From Chryseobacterium gleum (GTDB taxonomy: Bacteria > Bacteroidota > Bacteroidia > UBA10329), in contig CAMCFW010000021.1 in NCBI GenBank assembly GCA_945874195.1, positions 1 through 13,563 on the forward strand: a stretch of 13,563 nt of DNA, written 5' to 3'. The translations under genes were made by a program, and so were the position numbers. The notes under the pieces were generated by a model. That model saw nothing but the letters and a program-made list of their open reading frames with translations, was not told where the DNA came from and ran no database searches. Position 1 is the stretch's first letter. Each line of letters opens with the position of its first letter. Shown one piece after another: positions 7,383 to 13,563 of the stretch.

Positions 7383-8171
7383 CTACTTGTATGGGATGGT
7401 TTTCAGAATGTGCTCCAGCGAACGCAACCGCGCTTCGGTCTTCAAGTTAGCGTCAATGACGGTCCACGGGCAAAGCTTCGTATCGGTCTTCTCGAACATG
7501 ACCGTCTTATACTTGGTGTATTCCTCCCAGAGTTCCTGAGCTTGTTCGTCAACCGGGCTCATCTTCCATCGTTTCAACGGGTCTTTTCTTATGTCGTTGA
7601 ATCGTTCCAGTTGCTCTTTTTTCGAGATGGAGAAATACATTTTGATAAGGAAGGTGTCTCCCTGCACAAGCATTTTCTCAAACTCATTCACGTTCTCCAT
7701 GAAAATGGAATACTGATCGGGTGTACAGAATCCGTTAACGGGTTCAACCACTGCGCGGTTATACCAGCTTCTATCGAAGAACACGATCTCGCCTGGAATG
7801 GGCAGTCGTTTCACATAGCGCTGAAAATACCACTGTCCTGCTTCCTCGCGTGTTGGTTTCTGAAGTGCCACAACTCGATAGGCCCTAGGGTTGATAAAGG
7901 CCGTGGTCCTTCGTATGGCACCACCTTTTCCGGCAGCATCACGTCCCTCGTAGATGATGACCACCTTCTTTCCGTTCTCCATCACCCAAGCCTGCAGTTT
8001 TACCATTTCAGCCTGAAATAATCTGAGTTCTTGATCATAGCGCGCATATTCCAAGGCTTTTTCAAGGTTAACATTAGAATAGCGTAACAACTGTCTCAGT
8101 CCTATTTTGGAATTGAGAATGGCCACATCATCTTCTGTAAGTTCGATGGTCTTTTTGATCGTGTCAGACAT
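7383..8171 (-). CDS. ppk2: Polyphosphate kinase 2 (class I-type), second copy of tandem pair
   Basis: The 262-residue protein is a single-domain PPK2, which uses polyphosphate to phosphorylate nucleoside di- or monophosphates in the cytosol. The Walker A loop is EGRDAAGKGG (75-84, K82) and the Walker B motif is VFFDRSWYNR (130-139, D133). The lid region includes RKDPLKRWKMS (195-205). The GRDAAGKGG loop and FDRSWYNRA motif fit class I (nucleoside diphosphate) enzymes, but class does not fix nucleotide preference or direction. Its ATG overlaps the end of the upstream ppk2 gene by 8 bases, implying translational coupling. Length is normal for one-domain PPK2. An N-terminal segment of about 45 residues replaces the one in the sister copy. 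Confidence 0.93.
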   Translation of the reverse strand: MSDTIKKTIELTEDDVAILNSKIGLRQLLRYSNVNLEKALEYARYDQELRLFQAEMVKLQAWVMENGKKVVIIYEGRDAAGKGGAIRRTTAFINPRAYRVVALQKPTREEAGQWYFQRYVKRLPIPGEIVFFDRSWYNRAVVEPVNGFCTPDQYSIFMENVNEFEKMLVQGDTFLIKMYFSISKKEQLERFNDIRKDPLKRWKMSPVDEQAQELWEEYTKYKTVMFEKTDTKLCPWTVIDANLKTEARLRSLEHILKTIPYK

Positions 8172-9009
8172 CCAATTGCTGAATATGGCGGTAATACCTC
8201 ATGATAACGTTCGGGTCGGGCAGAAGCACGGTCTGTGTCCTCTCCTTTCCATCATAATCGAATCGGGAAAGGATGTAACGGAGGCTTTCGAGCCGGGCAG
8301 TACGTTTACTGTTGGTCTTCACAATTATCCAAGGACTGAAGTTCGTGTGGGTCTTGGTAAACATCTGCTCTTTATAGTAGGTGTATTCGTCCCAATAATC
8401 CTGACCCTTCAGGTCCACCTCGCTGAACTTCCATTGCTTAAGCGGGTTCTTTCTTCTTGAATCGAAACGTTTCTTCTGTTCGTCTTTGGTTATGGAGAAC
8501 CAGAATTTGATGATGATAACCCCGTCTTCGTAAAGCATGTGCTCAAATTCGGGCACTTGAACCATGAACTGGTCGTATTGCTTACGGTCGCAGAAACCCA
8601 TTACAGGTTCAACAACAGCTCGGTTGTACCAACTTCTGTCAAAGAAAACGATCTCTCCCGGTTCTGGCAATTGACTGATGTATCGTCTGAAGAACCACTG
8701 TCCTTTTTCAATATCGGTAGGTTTGTTCAACGCCACCACACGCGATGTTCTTGGATTGAGGTGCTCAGTATATCGCTTGATGGTTCCGCCTTTGCCCGAA
8801 GCATCTCGCCCTTCGAGCAGAATGGCCACCCGAAGTTTGCGTTTGTGTATCCAGTGTTGAAGACTCACCAACTGTGCCTGTAACTTGGCCAATTCGATCT
8901 CATATTCGCGGTTGGCGATGTGATTCTGTATCCTGAGGCCTTTCTTCTTGGCCAATTGGATCACGTCCTTCCTTTTGCCGAATCCTTCTATTTCCTCTTT
9001 TGTGAACAT
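8164..9009 (-). CDS. ppk2: Polyphosphate kinase 2 (class I-type), first copy of tandem pair
   Basis: The 281-residue protein is a second PPK2. Its Walker A loop is EGRDASGKGG (66-75, K73), Walker B is VFFDRSWYNR (121-130, D124) and the lid is RRKNPLKQWKFS (185-196). It ends with an extension (about 251-281, beginning DYDGKERTQT) that the other copy lacks. The frame stays open upstream to an ATG at 9105, but I place the start at the ATG at 9009. The extra 32 residues look unlike PPK2 and would overlap the DUF212 gene by 35 bases, whereas a -7-like box lies 20 bases before 9009. The two copies share a 20-residue identical block, PGEIVFFDRSWYNRAVVEPV, but 12 of its 20 codons differ silently, so the duplication is old. 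Confidence 0.92.
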   Translation of the reverse strand: MFTKEEIEGFGKRKDVIQLAKKKGLRIQNHIANREYEIELAKLQAQLVSLQHWIHKRKLRVAILLEGRDASGKGGTIKRYTEHLNPRTSRVVALNKPTDIEKGQWFFRRYISQLPEPGEIVFFDRSWYNRAVVEPVMGFCDRKQYDQFMVQVPEFEHMLYEDGVIIIKFWFSITKDEQKKRFDSRRKNPLKQWKFSEVDLKGQDYWDEYTYYKEQMFTKTHTNFSPWIIVKTNSKRTARLESLRYILSRFDYDGKERTQTVLLPDPNVIMRYYRHIQQLDV

Positions 9010-9028
9010 GCTGAACAGGCTACTTGGG

Positions 9029-9035
9029 CAAAGTA
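9029..9035 (-). promoter_or_regulatory. Putative -7-like box for the ppk2 pair
   Basis: On the minus strand TACTTTG is one base shorter than TAnnTTTG. It lies 20 bases before the chosen ATG at 9009, in the 61-base gap after the DUF212 gene. No -33 TTG is evident. It mainly matters as support for the shorter start of the first ppk2 gene. Confidence 0.3.
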
Positions 9036-9070
9036 AATGGAATTTTTGACGATGAGGTGTTTCCTTGGAT

Positions 9071-9547
9071 TCAATGCAAATGATCGGGTCCGAAATGCAA
9101 TGCAAGACTGACAGCTACTCCGAGAAGGGCACCGACCAGCACTTCGGTAGGGGTATGGCCAAGGAATTCCTTAAGTTTCACGGTACTTACGTGACTGTCG
9201 GGTGACAATAGTTCCTTGATCATTCTGTTGAGCACCATTGCTTGCTTGCTGGCGTTTCTTCTCAATCCGGCCGCATCGAACATCACCACGGTGGCAAAGC
9301 AGACGGCCAACGCATAGGTTGTGGAATTGAATCCATCTATCAATCCGATGCTGGTGGCCATGGCCACAACCGTGGAACTGTGGCTGGATGGCATTCCGCC
9401 TGTAGCAAATATAATGGTCCAGCGGAAGCTTCGTTTCTTATAGGCAACAGTGCATATTTTAAAGAACTGCGCTATCAGATTTGCCAGCACGAACGCCACT
9501 ATTACCTCCCAGCCCGTATGTCTTATCGATACTAAAAACGTGGTCAT
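9071..9547 (-). CDS. DUF212 / divergent PAP2-family membrane protein
   Basis: The 158-residue protein matches the DUF212 family (PF02681, distant relatives of PAP2 acid phosphatases). The family blocks are all visible: GGMPSSHSSTV (50-60), DAAGLRRNASKQA (91-103) and LKEFLGHTPTEVLVGALLG (125-143). Three or four hydrophobic segments (about 13-30, 43-50 with 58-70, 78-92, 135-152) predict an inner-membrane protein. The SSHS motif resembles the phosphatase core of PAP2, but a reaction for DUF212 is not established; lipid-phosphate or pyrophosphate hydrolysis is a guess. The ATG overlaps the rsgA stop as ATGA (9544-9547), so it is translated from the rsgA message. The next genes handle polyphosphate, which may or may not be related. 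Confidence 0.9.
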   Translation of the reverse strand: MTTFLVSIRHTGWEVIVAFVLANLIAQFFKICTVAYKKRSFRWTIIFATGGMPSSHSSTVVAMATSIGLIDGFNSTTYALAVCFATVVMFDAAGLRRNASKQAMVLNRMIKELLSPDSHVSTVKLKEFLGHTPTEVLVGALLGVAVSLALHFGPDHLH

Positions 9548-10473
9548 TTCAGACTTTCAAGGATGCTAAGGTAACTCGAATAGCGACTTTTCGGAATGTG
9601 TCCTTCGTTCGTCTGAGCTAGAACTGCGCAGCCGGGTTCATTCAGATGCACACAATTGTTGAACCGACAATGAACCGAAGCTTTGAATATCTCGGGAAAG
9701 TAATGCGAAATTTCCCCATTCTGCATGTCTACCATTCCAAACTCTTTGATGCCCGGTGTGTCTATCAGGAAGCCTCCACCTTTGAGCTGAAACATTTCGG
9801 CAAACGTGGTGGTGTGGGTGCCTTTGCTGTGCATCTCAGATATTTCGCCAGTGGCTAGATCGAGTTCTGGAATGAGGCAGTTGATCAGGGTGCTTTTTCC
9901 TACACCGGAATGGCCCGATATCAGCGTTACCTTGTCCTTCATCCAATCCAAAAGTTGGTTCAGCCCAGTCTCCTCAAGTGCCGAAATAGTGAATGTCTTG
10001 TAACCGATGGAATCGTAACATGCCAGGTACTCCGATACGAGGATCATGCTCTTTTTATCCCGGTTCAGATCCATCTTGTTGATTACCACGGCCGCTTTGA
10101 TATTGTAGGCTTCGGCCACACATAGAAATCTGTCGATGAAACCGAAAGAGGTGCGCGGATGATGTACGGTTGCGATAATGAGTGCCTGATCGATGTTCGA
10201 AGCAATGATGTGTGCTTCCTTGCTGAGGTTGACCGACCTGCGTATGATGTAATTCTTGCGCTCGTGTATTTTTTCGATTGAACCTGTGCGCTCTTCACCG
10301 GGTTCAACGCCAACTTCAACCTTGTCGCCAACCGAGATCGGGCTAGTGGTACGCAATCCCTTTATTCGATACGTCCCACGCAATCTGCACGGAATTTCTG
10401 AACCGTCTTCCAACAGCACGATACTCCAACTTCCGGTGCTCTTAATTACGGTGCCTGGTAATCGTTCTGTCAT
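9544..10473 (-). CDS. rsgA: Ribosome small-subunit-dependent GTPase RsgA
   Basis: RsgA (YjeQ) is a circularly permuted GTPase that checks late 30S maturation. From the ATG at 10473 the protein has 309 residues: an OB-fold domain (about 5-75), then a GTPase domain with motifs in the permuted order G4 NKMD (132-135), G1 GHSGVGKST (187-195) and G3 DTPG (238-241). A C-terminal zinc site follows, C-x4-C-x-H-x5-C (C269, C274, H276, C282). A TTG 9 bases further upstream is in frame, but it lies inside a perfect -7 box (10480-10487), so I reject it and choose the ATG. Length is typical. The gene overlaps the DUF212 gene by 4 bases and diverges from gldA. Confidence 0.95.
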   Translation of the reverse strand: MTERLPGTVIKSTGSWSIVLLEDGSEIPCRLRGTYRIKGLRTTSPISVGDKVEVGVEPGEERTGSIEKIHERKNYIIRRSVNLSKEAHIIASNIDQALIIATVHHPRTSFGFIDRFLCVAEAYNIKAAVVINKMDLNRDKKSMILVSEYLACYDSIGYKTFTISALEETGLNQLLDWMKDKVTLISGHSGVGKSTLINCLIPELDLATGEISEMHSKGTHTTTFAEMFQLKGGGFLIDTPGIKEFGMVDMQNGEISHYFPEIFKASVHCRFNNCVHLNEPGCAVLAQTNEGHIPKSRYSSYLSILESLK

Positions 10474-10479
10474 TCTGGT

Positions 10480-10506
10480 CAAATATACTTTCTACAAGGT
10501 GGTCAA
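10480..10506 (-). promoter_or_regulatory. Promoter of rsgA, predicted near-leaderless
   Basis: On the minus strand TATATTTG (10487-10480) matches TAnnTTTG exactly. A TTG at 10506-10504 lies 16 bases upstream, one base short of the usual range. Transcription would start about 5-7 bases past the box, at 10473-10475, on or next to the rsgA ATG at 10473. Confidence 0.5.
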
Positions 10507-10510
10507 TTGT

Positions 10511-10518
10511 TAATTTCA
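10511..10518 (+). promoter_or_regulatory. Weak putative -7 box for gldA
   Basis: TAATTTCA keeps TAnnTT of the Bacteroidota -7 element and is identical to the box before the deacetylase-like gene. It lies 15 bases before the ATG at 10534. No clear -33 TTG is found at 17-20 bases. Confidence 0.3.
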
Positions 10519-10533
10519 CCTCAAAATCTTGTC

Positions 10534-11439
10534 ATGTCAATAAAGGTTGAAAACGTAACGAAAACGTATGGCGTTCAGAAAGCGTTGGATTGCGTTACGT
10601 TCGAGGTGAATAAAGGCGAGATTCTCGGATTTCTAGGTCCGAACGGAGCCGGAAAATCGACCATGATGAAGATCATATCGTGCTTTATTCCACCCACTTC
10701 GGGCACGGTTACGGTGAATGGGTTTGATGTGATCACGAATTCGATGGAGGTGCGAAGAATGATCGGTTATCTGCCCGAAAGCAATCCGCTGTATTACGAT
10801 ATGTTCGTGAAGGAATACCTTGGTTTTGTGTGTGGCCTTTATGATATTGGTAAGCATAAGGACAAGAAGATCGCAGAAATGATAGAAGTGACAGGTTTGG
10901 GGCGCGAACAGCACAAACAGATCGGGCAACTGTCCAAAGGCTACAAGCAGCGCGTTGGAATTGCACAGGCGCTGATACACGACCCTCAAATCCTCATTCT
11001 CGATGAACCTACATCGGGCCTCGACCCCAACCAACTTGTTGACATTCGCGAATTGATCAAAAGACTAGGTAAGGACAAGACCGTCATGTTCTCATCTCAC
11101 ATCATGCAGGAGGTAGAGGCGGTTTCAGACCGCGTCATCATTATTGACAAGGGCAGAATAACCACGGATAAGAAGGTCAAGGACCTGAATGAAGGCACCT
11201 TGCTCCAGTCGGTTCTTGTGGAGTTTGAAAAGACCGTTGAACTGAAAAGCCTGAAGGGAATTAAAGGAATCCAACAGGTTGAGGCGGTGGATGAGAACAC
11301 GTTTAGGCTCATAGGGAAAGTGGAAGGCGACCTTCGTAGAACCGTGTCTGAATGGGCACGGGAAAATGACCGACTTGTACTCGCGCTCAAGGTTGAAGAT
11401 CAGAACTTGGAACAGGTTTTCAGGAAGCACACGTCCTAA
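10534..11439 (+). CDS. gldA: Gliding-motility ABC transporter ATP-binding protein GldA
   Basis: The 301-residue ABC ATPase has Walker A GPNGAGKST (35-43), signature LSKGYKQ (133-139), Walker B LILDEP (154-159) and switch histidine H189. The N-terminus (MSIKVENVTKTYG), the block VNGFDVIT and the run SSHIMQEVEAVSDRVIIIDKG agree with GldA of gliding Bacteroidota rather than a generic ABC-2 ATPase. In those bacteria GldA works with the membrane subunits GldF and GldG; neither gene is in this window. Residues beyond about 230 form the GldA-type C-terminal region. The start is the ATG at 10534; an in-frame TTG at 10507 would add nine unlike residues and lies upstream of the -7-like box. It diverges from rsgA. 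Confidence 0.85.
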   Translation: MSIKVENVTKTYGVQKALDCVTFEVNKGEILGFLGPNGAGKSTMMKIISCFIPPTSGTVTVNGFDVITNSMEVRRMIGYLPESNPLYYDMFVKEYLGFVCGLYDIGKHKDKKIAEMIEVTGLGREQHKQIGQLSKGYKQRVGIAQALIHDPQILILDEPTSGLDPNQLVDIRELIKRLGKDKTVMFSSHIMQEVEAVSDRVIIIDKGRITTDKKVKDLNEGTLLQSVLVEFEKTVELKSLKGIKGIQQVEAVDENTFRLIGKVEGDLRRTVSEWARENDRLVLALKVEDQNLEQVFRKHTS

Positions 11440-11466
11440 TGATATTTGCCTGACAAGTCCTACTTT

Positions 11467-11492
11467 TTGATTTTGATAAAAGTTTTACCTTG
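11467..11492 (+). promoter_or_regulatory. Putative metK promoter
   Basis: A TTTTTG run ending at 11469 (TTG 11467-11469) is followed after 16 bases by TACCTTG (11486-11492), one base shorter than TAnnTTTG. The predicted leader is about 45 bases, very A/T-rich, and longer than those of the other genes here. Confidence 0.4.
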
Positions 11493-11543
11493 CGCTCCTT
11501 AAAAAATAACATTAATACATTGTTAAAATCATAATACGATACT

Positions 11544-12884
11544 ATGGCATATCTATTTACATCAGAATCAGTTTCAGAAGGGCATCCAGACAAGGTAGCA
11601 GACCAGATATCAGATGCTATGCTTGACGAATTCCTTCGTCATGATCCAAATTCAAAAGTTGCTTGCGAAACATTCTGCACCACAGGACTTGTGGTTGTTG
11701 GAGGCGAGATTTCTTCTCAAGCAGACGGAAAGGTTAAAGTTGATGAGATCGTTCGGGCTACAGTTAAGAAGATCGGTTACACCGAAGCTGCCTACAAGTT
11801 CGATTCAGAAAGCTGTGGCGTCATCTCCGCACTTCATGAGCAATCCAGCGATATTCGTCAAGGTGTGGAAGAGGGTGCAGGGTTGCACAAGGAGCAAGGC
11901 GCTGGAGACCAAGGCATGATGTTCGGGTACGCCACCAATGAGTCTGATAGTTATATGCCATTGACCCTAAGGATCTCTCACATGATCCTTCAGGAGATGG
12001 CCGCAATCAGAAGAGAACGAAAAGTGATGACTTATCTGAGACCGGATGCCAAATCGCAGGTCACGATCGAATACACAGATAAGAATAGGCCGGTTTCTGT
12101 TCACACCATCGTAGTTTCAACACAGCATGATGAGTTCGATACGGATGACAATATGCTTGCTCAGATCAAAAGTGATGTGGTCAGTATCGTTATGAGGCGA
12201 GTGATCAAGAAACTTCCAACCTCAACCAGAAAATTGTTCGGTAGAGAATGGAAGAACCGCGTTATTCTACACGTGAACCCGACCGGTAAATTCGTGATCG
12301 GAGGACCACACGGTGATGTTGGTCTTACTGGAAGAAAGATCATTGTTGATACCTACGGAGGCCGTGGTGCTCATGGGGGCGGTGCATTTTCAGGAAAAGA
12401 TTCTTCCAAAGTGGACAGAAGTGCTGCTTATGGAGCCCGACACGTGGCCAAAAACTTAGTTGCTAGCGGAATCTGCGATCAGGCGTTGGTTCAAGTGGCT
12501 TACGCCATTGGAGTTGCGCAACCGGTCAGTTTGAATGTGAACACGTACAGAACATCCAAAGTGTGGAATAATGGAAGGCGGTTGACAGATGCCGAGATCT
12601 CAGAGAAATTGAGCCAATTGTTTGACATGAAACCCGCAGCCATCGTCAAGCGCTTCGGACTTAAAAACCCCATCTTTTCTGAAACTGCTGCCTACGGACA
12701 TTTCGGTCGAGAGGTTGAGACGAAGGAAGTAGAGGTCTTTTATAAAGACAAAGACGTGACCGAAAGAAACGGGAAACTTTACAAGACCGTTGAACTCTTC
12801 GGATGGGAACGTGTCGATCGAGTGGCTGAAATTCAGAAAGCATTCGATTTCATTCCGGCACCTCGAACCTTCCAGAGCGTATGA
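11544..12884 (+). CDS. metK: S-adenosylmethionine synthetase
   Basis: MetK makes S-adenosylmethionine from methionine and ATP in the cytosol. The 446-residue protein carries the family signatures: GHPDK (13-17) for ATP/metal binding, GAGDQG (119-124, a strict MetK signature) and GGGAFSGKD (278-286), the glycine-rich loop. KDSSKVDRSAAY follows where many homologues have KDPTKVDRSAAY. The protein is longer than the roughly 384-residue E. coli enzyme. The extra length includes a segment at about 393-415 (ETKEVEVFYKDKDVTERNGK), consistent with the longer MetK of Bacteroidota, so it is not an anomaly. The ATG at 11544 gives the standard N-terminus MAYLFTSESVSEGHPDK. It is separated from gldA by about 100 bases and closed by a strong terminator. 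Confidence 0.97.
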   Translation: MAYLFTSESVSEGHPDKVADQISDAMLDEFLRHDPNSKVACETFCTTGLVVVGGEISSQADGKVKVDEIVRATVKKIGYTEAAYKFDSESCGVISALHEQSSDIRQGVEEGAGLHKEQGAGDQGMMFGYATNESDSYMPLTLRISHMILQEMAAIRRERKVMTYLRPDAKSQVTIEYTDKNRPVSVHTIVVSTQHDEFDTDDNMLAQIKSDVVSIVMRRVIKKLPTSTRKLFGREWKNRVILHVNPTGKFVIGGPHGDVGLTGRKIIVDTYGGRGAHGGGAFSGKDSSKVDRSAAYGARHVAKNLVASGICDQALVQVAYAIGVAQPVSLNVNTYRTSKVWNNGRRLTDAEISEKLSQLFDMKPAAIVKRFGLKNPIFSETAAYGHFGREVETKEVEVFYKDKDVTERNGKLYKTVELFGWERVDRVAEIQKAFDFIPAPRTFQSV

Positions 12885-12902
12885 TTTTGGATTTTAAGCA
12901 AT

Positions 12903-12938
12903 AAAAAAAGGGTCAGAAGAAATTCTGACCCTTTTTTT
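12903..12938. terminator. Near-perfect bidirectional terminator between metK and der
   Basis: GGGTCAGAA (12910-12918) pairs perfectly with TTCTGACCC (12923-12931) around a GAAA loop. Seven A (12903-12909) precede it and seven T (12932-12938) follow it. The arrangement works as a Rho-independent terminator in both directions. It sits between convergent stops at 12884 (metK) and 12945 (der). Confidence 0.92.
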
Positions 12939-12944
12939 ATTCTC

Positions 12945-13563
12945 CTATTTCTGCCTCATGTAAATGGCAATCGGCACGCCAGTGAAATTAAAGTGTTCTC
13001 GAAGCTTATTCTCTAAGAACCTTCGGTAGTCTTCCCGCACGTATTTAGGATGATTGCAAAAGAAGGCGAAAGATGGAAAATAGGTGGGCAACTGCGTCAC
13101 GTATTTGATCTTAACGTAATGATGTTTGATGGCCGGTGGAGGGTTACTTTCGATGATCGGCAACATCAGATCATTCAATTTTTTGGTCGGAATGCGCGTC
13201 AGTCTGTTCTTGTGTACCTGAATAGCCGTTTCCAGGGCCTTGTGAATCCGTTGTTTCGTCACTGCACTCACAAACAGAATATCAACATCTTTGAAAGGCG
13301 CTAATTTCTCCAAGATCTTTTCACTGTATTCCTTGGTGGTCATGGTGTCTTTTTCAACCAGATCCCATTTATTAACAAGGATGACAATGCCTTTGTGGTT
13401 CTTTTGGGCAAGACCAAGAATGCTTATGTCCTGTTGTTCCATCCCCATGGTCGCATCGATCATCAATATGCAGACATCGCAACCTTCTATGGCCTTTATG
13501 GACCGTAGCACCGAATAGAATTCCACATCTTCATGAACTGATTTCTTTCGCCTTATTCCAGCT
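12945..13563 (-). CDS. der: GTPase Der (EngA), C-terminal part (partial)
   Basis: Der is a tandem-GTPase 50S assembly factor. The frame stays open to the window edge, so the 5' part is outside; about 206 residues are present. They begin inside the second GTPase domain at AGIRRKKSVHEDVEFYSV (the segment after the G3 DTAG motif). They include VNKWDL (G4) and SAVT (G5). The C-terminal KH-like domain follows, with YVTQLPTYFPSFAFFCNHP and ending in a short basic tail. A GTG at 13526 is a false internal start, because conserved Der residues continue upstream of it. The TAG stop is at 12945-12947. It converges on metK, with a shared hairpin between them. Confidence 0.93.
   Translation of the reverse strand, partial: AGIRRKKSVHEDVEFYSVLRSIKAIEGCDVCILMIDATMGMEQQDISILGLAQKNHKGIVILVNKWDLVEKDTMTTKEYSEKILEKLAPFKDVDILFVSAVTKQRIHKALETAIQVHKNRLTRIPTKKLNDLMLPIIESNPPPAIKHHYVKIKYVTQLPTYFPSFAFFCNHPKYVREDYRRFLENKLREHFNFTGVPIAIYMRQK

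Noticed and set aside
7173..8021. Open frame of 282 codons on the plus strand across the GH31 and ppk2 genes
   Set aside because: It spans two well-supported minus-strand genes and shows no family motif.
10507..10533. Upstream in-frame TTG start for gldA
   Set aside because: The nine added residues do not resemble GldA, and the codon precedes the likely -7 box; the ATG at 10534 gives the standard N-terminus.
11493..11543. Possible SAM riboswitch in the metK leader
   Set aside because: The predicted leader is only about 45 A/T-rich bases with no stable stems, too short and unstructured for the known SAM riboswitch classes.
11544..12884. MetK appears about 60 residues longer than the E. coli enzyme
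   Set aside because: Bacteroidota MetK proteins are generally longer, and all active-site motifs are intact, so this is normal for the group.
1..13563. CRISPR arrays, tRNA or rRNA genes, insertion sequences, phage or defence genes
   Set aside because: I looked on both strands and found no spaced direct repeats, cloverleaf-like sequences, transposase or integrase motifs, or defence-type domains.

Overview
The window comes from a member of the Bacteroidota, probably Flavobacteriales. Two secreted enzymes end in type IX secretion (T9SS) type A sorting domains. A gldA-type gliding-motility ABC ATPase is present. Several start sites are preceded by boxes like the Bacteroidota -7 element (TAnnTTTG), with short leaders and no clear Shine-Dalgarno sequence. 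All genes look chromosomal. I see no rRNA, tRNA, CRISPR array, insertion sequence or phage gene. Coding density is high and no gap without a gene exceeds 300 bases.

Layout. Bases 1-129 hold the tail of a gene entering from the left, possibly a SPOR-like domain. Next is a small exported cysteine-rich protein (208-504), closed by a strong hairpin terminator. On the minus strand lies a large secreted subtilisin-family protease with a T9SS signal (561-3173). It diverges from a tight plus-strand pair: a polysaccharide-deacetylase-like protein (3268-4440) and a formyltransferase-fold enzyme (4446-5267). This pair looks like a small glycan-modification cassette.

From 10473 down to 5273 six minus-strand genes run head to tail: rsgA, a DUF212/PAP2-like membrane protein, two tandem class I-type PPK2 polyphosphate kinases, a secreted GH31 glycosidase with a T9SS signal, and a small membrane protein with a YyaB-like PH domain. 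Overlaps and putative promoters suggest three two-gene units: rsgA-DUF212, ppk2-ppk2 and GH31-PH. gldA diverges from rsgA across about 60 bases. metK follows gldA and converges on the 3' part of der, with a near-perfect hairpin terminator between them that can serve both strands.

Working together. rsgA (30S maturation), der (50S assembly) and metK (SAM synthesis) are housekeeping. The PPK2 pair links polyphosphate to nucleotide phosphorylation. The protease and glycosidase are exported for polymer degradation. I do not see a clearly new multi-gene system. The best leads are the repeat-built cysteine-rich protein, the deacetylase/formyltransferase pair, the GH31 enzyme without its N-terminal domain, the diverged tandem PPK2 pair and the near-leaderless promoter arrangements.
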